A DNA stretch of 47,602 bases from a virus, in the IMG/VR virus record IMGVR_UViG_3300025098_000079, positions 1 to 47,602 of that record; one strand, given 5' to 3'. Made by a program: the position numbers and the translations under genes. Shown here in pieces: positions 1 through 8,900 of the stretch (its first letter is position 1; every line of letters starts with the position of its first letter). The notes under the pieces are model-generated. The model made no database searches and was not told where the DNA came from. It worked only from the letters and a program-made list of their open reading frames with translations.

Positions 1-453
1 TTTAATAAAATAAAGATGCGAATCTGTTTCTTTTAAAGCAGTTTCGTCTTCTACAATTGAAACAAGTTTTACGTTTTCACTTCTTTCAAAATCAACTTCT
101 GCTCTAGTGGCTTCTGCCATTACCATATCTCTATAAGAGAATTTAGGCTCAAGATAGAACTCTTCATCACCCTCTATGGCGCTTGCTGCAAAGGTTTCAA
201 AGGTCCGATTCTCTCTTATGTAGTTTTTGTACTTATCATTTAACTGAGTGAATCTAAAAAAATGTCCTAATTCTGGAGTTGGATTTCCCTCAAGACTAAA
301 ACTAGCTTTAATCGTTTGTAAAAAAGATACCCTCTCTTCTTCTAAGCCTTGACCTATAGAGTCAAAAAGCATCGCTCCATTAGAAGATTCGTTTCGTCTA
401 ACTTCCGACCAGAGAGGGAATCTATTCCGTAGATTTCTTCCTATGTAACTCAT
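1..453 (-). CDS. Baseplate-region protein, 3' end cut by window edge
   Basis: The frame from the ATG at 453 stays open for 151 codons to base 1, so this is the N-terminal part of a longer gene. It begins MSYIGRNLRNRFPLWSEVRR and is rich in charged and aromatic residues, with no signal peptide or membrane segment. Its ATG overlaps the stop of the J-like gene as ATGA (450-453), and a GAGGGTGAT stretch just upstream supplies a ribosome binding site, so the two genes look translationally coupled. In many contractile-tail phages the gene after the J-like protein encodes another wedge component or a tail-fibre connector. That role is inferred only from position; I do not recognise a family in the visible part. 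Confidence 0.8.
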   Translation of the reverse strand, partial: MSYIGRNLRNRFPLWSEVRRNESSNGAMLFDSIGQGLEEERVSFLQTIKASFSLEGNPTPELGHFFRFTQLNDKYKNYIRENRTFETFAASAIEGDEEFYLEPKFSYRDMVMAEATRAEVDFERSENVKLVSIVEDETALKETDSHLYFIK

Positions 454-1694
454 ATATCACCCTCTTCTAGATATACGTTTACTACTCCAAAAGCTATCTT
501 TTCATCTTCTTCTAAAGTGATTCTTTCTGAAATGACCTCCTCTTTATACTCTGGCAAAGAATTGAATCTATCACTTTTTCTTTGATAGACTTTTTCAAAA
601 ACGCTGCCTCCAGTGCTACTTCCAATACCTAAAATACTTTCAGAAGAAATACTACTTCTAATCATATTGCTGATTCGATAAAGATCTATTATGCCAGTAG
701 TTTCTGCTGACTCTATTAAGGAATAAACAAAACTTTTTACATTGTTTACAATCTCGTCTTTTTCTAAAAGGTTCAGTTTCGACTTTATATAAATCCTTAT
801 ATCAAAATCTACATAAACCGTTATACCGCCAATCACAGAAATACTGGTTCCTGGACTAGCAACTTCTAAAACTCTATTCTCTACAAGGTTGATTAACGAT
901 TGACTACTTTCCCTTCCACTTCCAAAGACTACAAAGCCTAAAGATCCAATGCCAAAATAATTTTGTAGCAATCTTACTTCTGTAACTCCAGGCACCGTAA
1001 CTGCTTGTAGCGTTATCAGATCTTCATTAAAGTTTAAGCTTGCTGTTAAAAAATTGTTTAACCTCGATTTAAAAAGCTGATCAAGCTCTTTATCGCTTCC
1101 GTTTAGTATTGCAAACCTATTAGAAACTTTTAATAAATTTTCTTCAAATCTCGAGTAATTTTTAAAGTTGTGGAACCGTAAACTGTCTTTATCTACGTTT
1201 TGGTCATACCCTGTGTCTAAACTTCTTACACTGCAATAATACTCACTGCTTTCTGAATCAAGAACGTAGTCATATAAAACTTCATAGCTTAAATTTTCAC
1301 CGAAACCGTTTTCTTTTACACTTATTAAAGTCCCAGCCGGAAGAACAATATTTTCTCCACCGTTAATATCCCCAAAGGTTCCTTTTGTGACGTAAAAGTA
1401 AACGTTGCCTTCTTCGCTTAAAGCGCTGGCATAGCTTGCTGGCCTTCTTAAAAGATTATATTTGTCTGCCGCAATGCTATCTAACATTTCACCTGACGCG
1501 TTTGACATTTGTGTTGACGAGAATTTGTTATTAATCTCTCTTCTCAAGAGATTTAATTCGTCTCCGACACTTTCTGAAAAGTTACTGAAAGTAGAATCGC
1601 TATTGGTTGAAATATTACCAAATCTAGTTTGCATGTTATTGAATAAATTATTCTTTATTCTTCTCTCGTCTATAGTAAAAACTGGTCTTGCCAT
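450..1694 (-). CDS. Baseplate J-like (gp6-type) wedge protein
   Basis: This 414-residue protein looks like a baseplate J-like / T4 gp6-type wedge protein, which builds the iris ring around the tail hub and connects it to fibres. The N-terminal 90 residues are helical and include a GEMLDSIAADKYNLLRRPAS stretch. A beta-rich part with LPAGTLI follows, typical of J-like proteins, and the middle carries VTVPGVTEVRLLQNYFG. The C-terminal third has the IYVDFDIRIYIK-like strand and a long helix ending in TTGIIDLYRISNMI, again J-like. I chose ATG 1694, one base after the upstream stop, over a GTG at 1703 that would overlap the upstream gene. The upstream ribosome binding site is weak, so coupling to the gp25-like gene is likely. 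Family call by pattern, not by search. Confidence 0.75.
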   Translation of the reverse strand: MARPVFTIDERRIKNNLFNNMQTRFGNISTNSDSTFSNFSESVGDELNLLRREINNKFSSTQMSNASGEMLDSIAADKYNLLRRPASYASALSEEGNVYFYVTKGTFGDINGGENIVLPAGTLISVKENGFGENLSYEVLYDYVLDSESSEYYCSVRSLDTGYDQNVDKDSLRFHNFKNYSRFEENLLKVSNRFAILNGSDKELDQLFKSRLNNFLTASLNFNEDLITLQAVTVPGVTEVRLLQNYFGIGSLGFVVFGSGRESSQSLINLVENRVLEVASPGTSISVIGGITVYVDFDIRIYIKSKLNLLEKDEIVNNVKSFVYSLIESAETTGIIDLYRISNMIRSSISSESILGIGSSTGGSVFEKVYQRKSDRFNSLPEYKEEVISERITLEEDEKIAFGVVNVYLEEGDI

Positions 1695-1695
1695 T

Positions 1696-2142
1696 TTAGC
1701 CACTCATTTCTTTGATGTACCTCGGTGTGCATCTGTTGTCTCTGGTGTTATATGAAAAGCCTAGGTTATACACATTGTAAAAATCGTTATCATTAACAAA
1801 GACTGATACATTGAACATCAAAATATTGCTATTAAAAGGGTCGCTTTGTATTTTTAGCTTATCTGGATCTATATATCCATCTGAAGTTAATGCACTATAA
1901 ATAAAGTTCCTTGCTTCTTCTACAACTGCTTCGTTTGCAGGCGACCCTAAAAGGTAATTTAAATTAGCCCCTACAGCGCCATCCAAGTTCCAGTCTTCTT
2001 CAGAGGACTGAACTCTTTTCAAGATCGTTTGTGTTAAAGTTTCGTACTCGCTTTCATAAGCTTTCTGAAAGTCTTTTTGATCTCTATCAAATATGATTTC
2101 TCCATCTTCTGTAAACAGCAAGTCAAATTTACTATTGTACAT
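1696..2142 (-). CDS. Baseplate wedge protein, gp25-like
   Basis: This 148-residue protein has the layout of the gp25/GPW family of small baseplate wedge proteins. There is a short N-terminal strand (LLFTEDGEIIFD), then a helix with the YESEYETLTQTILKRV stretch, an EEDWNLDGAVGANLNYLLG loop, a second helix (VVEEARNFIYSAL), and a closing pair of strands (NILMFNVSVFVND). Gp25-like proteins bind the J-like protein and nucleate sheath assembly, and the J-like gene is immediately downstream. The frame is open to 2184, but the true start is the ATG at 2142: an AGGAGG lies 9 bases upstream and the ATG overlaps the preceding TAA by one base (TAATG). Starts farther upstream would need a GTG inside the neighbouring gene. 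Confidence 0.72.
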   Translation of the reverse strand: MYNSKFDLLFTEDGEIIFDRDQKDFQKAYESEYETLTQTILKRVQSSEEDWNLDGAVGANLNYLLGSPANEAVVEEARNFIYSALTSDGYIDPDKLKIQSDPFNSNILMFNVSVFVNDNDFYNVYNLGFSYNTRDNRCTPRYIKEMSG

Positions 2143-2489
2143 TATTTCATCCCTCCTAAAACAACTCCAAAAGCTGCAACACAAACACCTACTTCAAATG
2201 CCGCTCCAATGGGTAGGGTAAACTTTTTTCTAGGGGTTTGATTTAAAAAAGGCACATTTGGTAACCAGTCAAAAGGTGGTGCGCTTTGCTCGTACAGTGG
2301 TCCTTGAATATTGTAAGTGTTCAAGTATAAACTACCGCCAGGTCCAGGCTGAATATTTATCCCATCCCTGCCTACCTCCAAACATACTAGTTTGTTTCGA
2401 TTAGCGAATATTGCTGCGCTTTCTAAAGAGAGGTGTAGCCCTGCAACACAGGCATCATTAAACTGGCTTTTAATAATCTTTGTGCTCAT
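2142..2489 (-). CDS. Small baseplate-region protein, unknown
   Basis: This 115-residue protein starts at an ATG that overlaps the stop of the previous gene as ATGA (2486-2489), and it ends in a TAATG overlap with the gp25-like gene. I do not recognise a family. The N-terminal 40 residues are mixed helical with two cysteines. The middle is rich in Gly, Pro and Asn (NIQPGPGGSLYLNTYNIQGP), and the last 25 residues form a hydrophobic Gly/Val/Ala stretch (AAFEVGVCVAAFGVVLGGMK). In contractile tails the gene between the hub and gp25 often encodes the central spike or its tip, so a spike-tip or hub-plug role is possible. The sequence shows no PAAR His/Cys pattern, so this is only positional inference. 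Confidence 0.65.
   Translation of the reverse strand: MSTKIIKSQFNDACVAGLHLSLESAAIFANRNKLVCLEVGRDGINIQPGPGGSLYLNTYNIQGPLYEQSAPPFDWLPNVPFLNQTPRKKFTLPIGAAFEVGVCVAAFGVVLGGMK
2152..2157 (-). promoter_or_regulatory. Ribosome binding site fixing the gp25-like start
   Basis: A full AGGAGG on the minus strand sits 9 bases before the ATG at 2142, inside the last codons of the preceding gene. It is among the strongest Shine-Dalgarno matches in the window. It decides the start in favour of 2142 rather than the GTG-initiated extension to 2184. Confidence 0.75.
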
Positions 2490-2998
2490 ATTCTATTCCA
2501 CCGTCTTCCTTTGCCCACTCCAGGCTCTAAAAAAGATTTCATTTGAGACTCCCAGTCATTTACTGTCATTCCTGAAATTCCAGATAAAGATATGTAGGAA
2601 GATTCATTTTGAATCAAAATGTCGTCTTCTCTTTCCCAGCGCACAGTTGCATTTTCGATTGCTTCGGCTGTATTTTGAAAAGCATGCAAGGTAATCCTTC
2701 TACCTTTTATATTGTCGTCTTCGCCATAAATCTTTAACTCTTCTATTGTGTTTTTCCAGACTACACTTCTAAACTCTTTGTTGATGTGATCGAATACTAT
2801 TAAGTGTATACCATTAGGGTAAAAGCCTTGAGTAGGCTCACCTTTCTCTACTACTAGTTTTATAAATTTAGTAGTAGGATTATGCGCCCCGCATACATCA
2901 ACAATGGTTCCTGTTATAACAACTCCAACATTAACGTTTTGTATTGCCGTATAGTCGTTGCTTTGCCTTTCGGCAGAAATTACACTTCGTCTAGACAT
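2486..2998 (-). CDS. Baseplate protein with OB-like beta core, probable spike/hub component
   Basis: This 170-residue protein overlaps the stop of the giant hub gene by one base (TGATG) and the next gene by four. After about 20 polar residues comes a beta-rich core: NVGVVITGTIVDVCG, FIKLVVEKGE, IHLIVFDHINKEFRSVVW. This strand order resembles the OB-fold of T4 gp5-type or phage P2 gpV-type spike proteins. The C-terminal 60 residues are polar and end with a basic GKGRRWNRI tail. Position directly after the hub supports a spike-base or hub-adapter role. No lysozyme or beta-helix repeat is visible; the lytic domains are instead in the giant hub protein. The fold is inferred by eye. Confidence 0.62.
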   Translation of the reverse strand: MSRRSVISAERQSNDYTAIQNVNVGVVITGTIVDVCGAHNPTTKFIKLVVEKGEPTQGFYPNGIHLIVFDHINKEFRSVVWKNTIEELKIYGEDDNIKGRRITLHAFQNTAEAIENATVRWEREDDILIQNESSYISLSGISGMTVNDWESQMKSFLEPGVGKGRRWNRI

Positions 2999-5900
2999 CA
3001 GTCTTCGTCCATATACATATAGCCTAGCATTGAAAGGCTTTTTTCTAAGCCAACCACACTACTAGCTATTTTTGAGAGGTTTACTGTTATTGCAGATTTT
3101 AAAGAAGACAGTTCATTTTTATCATAACTTTGCATAACTCTTTTTCCATAAGCTTTCATTTCTTGCTGTCTTTTTACATAGCCCTTTATTGTACTTGTTG
3201 CATTATTATAAATGTAACCTAACATATTATTCCACTTTTCTGTTTCATCTACTTCTTCGAAACCGCCAGTAACTAATGGTACCCCGTCTTTTACTAAAGG
3301 GTAAAGCTGTATTATGTTACCAGCATCCATTCGTGAAAGAATATGCTGTCTGAACATGTTCTTTCCTAAATCCCCACTGCTATAAGAAGAACTAAATGCT
3401 GCATTTATTGCATCTCCAGATTGCGCTAAAAATAAAGAGCTAGCAAAAAATAAACCCATTTTTAATGGTCCATTCCCAAGTATTTTTAAACCGTTGCTAG
3501 AAGCTAAACGCCTTCTTAAGAGTTCGCCTCCAAAGAAAGCTCCAGAGATACTTGCAGACAAACCACCCGCTGTATTGATAACGTCAGTCAATTCTTTTGG
3601 AATTGTAGCTCCTTCTGGAACTAGATCATTTAGGAAGTTTGCGTTACTTGAGTTTTGATAATTTTTAATTACATAGTCACTAATTTTATTTACTATCTCT
3701 TGCTTTTTTTCTTCCGTAATATCATTAGGATTTATTGCGATACCAGCTCCCGCTTGGTATCTAAGAAAGCCACCTTCTTTTGCAATTGTCTCATCTATTA
3801 AATTTTCGACCTCGTCTTCTACGATTTCTCTAACAGCTTTTGTTTTTTCTTCCATACTATTTCCCATAGCATTAAAACTGTTGTATTCGTCAAAGACTCT
3901 AGCCCTTGTTTCATAAACTAAATTTTGCATAATCATTGGGTGAGAAAGCTCTTCGTTCGCTGTCACTAAAGCGTTTACTTCTACATCGGTTATGAAACCA
4001 GTTTCAAAAGAAAGCATATGAGTAACAGAGCAAACCTCTACAGGGCCATACATGTTTGTTATGTCATCATGTAGCACCACTACATCCCAAGGGTTTATTT
4101 TTGTGTCTCCAAGGATCGTCAAGGACCCTTCGTACATTTTTCTAGTGCCATGCAATAGCTCTCCGAGCCCATATCTTACTGCATTGCTTGGCCCTATTAT
4201 ATTCCTAGAAGAAACTGTTTTCTCTTTAAGATTGTTCATACTAATATTTCTGTTGGCTCTAAATCTTAAAGTTTCAATTTGATCCCCGAACTTAGATAGA
4301 TGCGGAGACCAATCGTTAGGGCTTAGACCCTCTTGACTCCCATCCAGGTCTTTTCTATTGTTTATGAAGTTTACACTTACTGCATTTATCATGTTATGTG
4401 AGGAAACAATAACATTATTAGACACAAGGTTTCTCTTTGAAGAAACCAAATGGAACTGCCTAAAAGGCACAAATCTATCTTTTGTCTTTTTTATAAAATA
4501 ATCGTACGCTTTTTCAGTAAAGAATTTTTTTAATTTATCACCATTACTGCTATCTGTGTCATTAGACAAGGCCAATTCTCTTGGAAAGAGCTCGCCTATA
4601 TTTTTCATACTTAAAGCGCCACCGTTTGCTTCTTTCAAAGCCACATAGATAGCGTTGAGCTTTCTTATTTGGTTATTTGATATTTTTTTAGACCAGTAAC
4701 GTTGACTTGGAACTCCAAAGAAAACTCTGTATTCAAGGCTATTCCCATATGGTCGAACCCCATAAATGTACCCAGGATGTCGCAAAGTGCATTCATGCAA
4801 TATGTCCCATATTGTTTGTCCATTTACTATAAACGTGTTTTCGTACTGAGCGACATCTAGCCGCTTATCTACCAAACTAAAAGGACTCAATTTTAAATCT
4901 TTCAGCTTGGAATCATTTGTTATGTTAATCATTCCCCATGTACTGTTGTTTATGAGTTTTTTACTTTCTTTGCTCATTGCTTCGACCCACTCTGAACCAG
5001 CAGAAGCCAATGAATCCCAGTATGAGTACGTGGTGCTTGGTACATTTATCATATATTGTTTAGGGTGCGGAGAGAAAATATTGTCATCTTGTGGAGATAG
5101 AAGTTTCTTTTTCTTCAATTTATTCTTGTCTTCGCTAAAGCTTCCTAGCATGCTGTAATACATAAATTTAGCAGAATCTATTATTACGTCTGCCCCTGCC
5201 AACATTACTGAAGTGACAAGCCCTCCTGTAAATCCAACCGCAAGCGGCAAGGTAATACTACTGTAACCTCTTGCAAGAATATCAACGCCAATCTTTGACC
5301 CTAACCAAGTCTTTGACATTAAAGATGGTCCCAACCCACTCATTCCTAAAGCGCCAAAACCTCGCTGCTTTACGATTACTTGCTTTAAAAACTCTTCTCC
5401 AAGCTTATTCCCAGCCTGATATTTACCCGCTGTAAGTATCTGCGCAATCTTTTGGAATAATGTAACTACAGAGCCATTTAAGTAGCCATGCGCAATAACA
5501 TTAGATCTTAAAGCTGCAAACCTCCCTCCAGTATTTACTACTAAGCTATTAAGCCCTCCAATGGAATTCAATTTAAGTGCTTCCATACCAAGCGGACCAA
5601 AAGTTCCAGGAGCTAAGTTGTACCTATTTGCGCGTATTAGATATTCTAACGCGTCATCAAAAGTATTTATAACTGGAGCGTATCCCGCTAGTTGTGCTGC
5701 TAAGGGATTTTTTGTTGAAGATCGCGCTACAAGATTAGATAAGTTTTGCGCTCGTTTAATAATTAAATCTTTAGCTCTTTGGCTTATTCCAAATGGGTTA
5801 ATAAAGCTAATAGGCTTTACAAAAACAGCATTAACGTAACGCCCAACACCCCTAGCAAAAGCTGCACCTTTTCCTGCACCAGCATACCAGCTTGTTATCT

Positions 5901-8900
5901 TTGTAACAAACGTTGTCTTGGCTCCCATTTTTAATAATGGCATGCCAAAAGTAAGCAATCCAACACCAATACCAATACCAAAAGTATTATCTGATACCCA
6001 ATCAAAGAAGTTTCTACTTAAACTAAAATTAAAACTACTTTCTTTTTTATATATATCTAAATCTAAAGAAAAGTCTTTGTATTCGCCAAATTGAAATACT
6101 GCACCCACCTTAGATCTTCCGAAATGCTTCAACTCATCGCTTAACATCATGCTACCTAATAATTGATGTGTACTATAAAAAGCATGTGCACTATTTTTAT
6201 TTTTATTTCCGTTGCCTTTCCTCAAGGCCGTGAGCTCAACACCAAAACTTTGTACAGTGATATTACATATACTATTATTCTGCGCGTAATTTATGTCTGC
6301 AATCTTGCCTGAGATAAGCACGTCCAGCTCGTTAGTGTTGCTTTCATAACCAGCTCTAAGTTGAACAGTTACTCCTGGTCGAAGCACTATACTATCAATA
6401 AAGTTGCCTTCTTTTTTGAAGTTTTCTTCTTTTACATTTGGGTCTAGATCAACGTCTCTTAAAGCTCTTTTTTTAGTCCCATCTAGCACTCCGGAAATGT
6501 TTTGTAATTGTATAGTGGCTGTAGAGGCTGCTAGCTCTCTTGAGTTGTGAACATTAAAGCTAATTACAGAGTTGTAGTAAAAAAAATCATCGAAAGCAGT
6601 TAATCGATCTGTATAGATTTCGTCCTCTTCAATTAGATACAGTCTGAATGTTGGAAAAGCATTTTTCATGGTTTTTAATTTGTAAATATTTTTACTGCTA
6701 TCTTCAGACAGCCCCATAATGCTTTCTTTTCCGTAATCCTGCTCTATCTGCTCGCCTAATGTACGGTTGAGTTCTTTGTCTCCAGATTTTTTAATCTCTT
6801 TTAAGAAATCGTCTTTAATTTTAAAACCAAGACTACTGCCAAAAGCGCTACTGAGCCTGCTAAGCTCCTTATTATACCTAGAATCAATCGCTTTGTTTGT
6901 TTCGGCTACTGTCTTCGTTACGGTTTTTATTATTGCAGGTACAGCATTACTACTTGATGAGACCATGCTTTCACTCACAGTTACATTTATTTGAGCTTCT
7001 TCACTTACTTTTTCCGTGTTGTCAAACACACCAATTTTAATTGGCGCTCCATAAGCCATCTTTTTCTCGTCTGATTCTCCAGTAATCATAAACTCAGAGA
7101 TAGATCTCAAAACCTCTGTGCTATCCACAAGCTCGTTCACTATTTTTGTAGCAGATTCATTTCCTTCAAGCTTACTTTCAGGGCCAGTAAATATTCCATT
7201 TCTCAATCCTTTTTGAAACTGAATTGAGCTATTTAATATTTTGTCTGCAGCTGCAAATTCTTTTTCTTTTGCAGACTTAACCATTGTGTCTAATATGTCA
7301 TTACCGTCATGGTAGTAGAAACATGGAGACAAATTGGAATTGCTATAAAGATTATTAGGATCTTGAGGCAAGTCAATATCTGGGTAAGCATTTTCTTCTA
7401 GAAGTTCAAAAACGGTACTTCCATCAAGTACTTTTAATAAAGTTGCATCTCTTGAATTTTCTACTATTTTTGGGTTTAAAGACATGTGCTCTTCTAAAAT
7501 TGCGCTCAGAAGTTTCCTTAAGTAAGCAATTTTAAATCTATTCTCATTCTTTAAAGCTTCTTTCCCTTTGATTGTATTGAAATATTCTTTTAAGCCGTTT
7601 TTATTTTTTATTTGATAAGTGACTAGATATGGAAATCTATTCTCATTCTTTAAAGCTTCTGGATCCGATTTAATTTGAGCAGGATTCCTTGTATTAGGCC
7701 AGTAATATGGATCACTCTCTGATTGTTTTAAATAAGAGATAGTCTTATTTGTTTTATCTATTTTTAAAATGTGATGATGATCTTCTTCATCAGGACCGGT
7801 CGTATTTACAGCTGGAAAAGTGAATAAAAATCTTAAGTAATTTTTCATTTCTTTTAAAGTTAGTTCTTCTGCAAGCGCAAAGTTGGCCAACTTTGCATTT
7901 ATATTTCCATTTTTATCATAAATGCCTTCGCTGTCTTTAAGGCTTCGTCTTATTAAATTTAGAGCTCTGCTTGATGCATCTAATTCAGACGCTACTTTGT
8001 TGAATTTTTCAAATATACTGAGTTCAGAAAATATTGGTTTGACGTGATTGTTGATTCCGCTGCGGACCGTATCCGCACGACCTATCTCAGTTAAAAAATC
8101 TCCAATCTTTCGCCCGCCCTTAACACTTATATTTACTCCTTCTCCAATAAGAAAATTCTTATTTTCTTCAAAGTATTTAATATAGAGTTTAAAGCTCTCT
8201 TTATCCTTTAAGAATTTTCCATGGGAGGCCATGCCTGCAGTCACTCGTTCTAATTGCGATTTACCTTGACTATCTAAATTGCCTCCTAAAGCATCCCAAA
8301 CACCATACATTTCAAGTGCTAAAAATACGCCACTAATAACCCACCCTGCAGGGTTAATCTTGGTACCAGCAAAAAACAACGCTTGACTAATTCTATGGAG
8401 TGTTATTCCGGTGCCTATAGCACTTGCAGTTAGTGCAACTCCTTTTGTTGATTTTGAGATGTTGTTCGCTTCGCTCAGTATGGCTCCTGTGCTTAAACTT
8501 GTAACTCCCGTGAAAAGCCGCTCTGTGGAAGTATAAAAAGCAGGCAATACAGGAAAATTGTATAGTTCTTTTTGAATGAACTTCATTTCATCTTCAAATT
8601 CTTTGGCAGAATCTGTGTAGAGGTAAGGCTCCGTCAACATTAACGACGCCAACTCAGTAAAGCTTTTTAAAAGCTTATTGTTATTTAATTTAGCTCTAGT
8701 TAATGCATCTCTCTGAGCGCTCTTTGCATTTACTTCTCCTACATTAAAGAATAATGATTTTGATTTTAAATCACTTTTATCTGTTATTACCCTGCTAGCA
8801 AACTGAGTTTTGGCCACTCCACTGAATCTATCCATTCCTAGAGAGCCTGGAACTACGCTTTGAACTGTTTTAGTGCCATACTCAGTTGATGTTTGTATGT

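Noticed and set aside
2143-2184. Upstream GTG extension of the gp25-like gene
   Set aside because: ATG 2142 has a full AGGAGG at 9 bases and overlaps the previous stop; the extension begins MCCSFW within the neighbouring gene.
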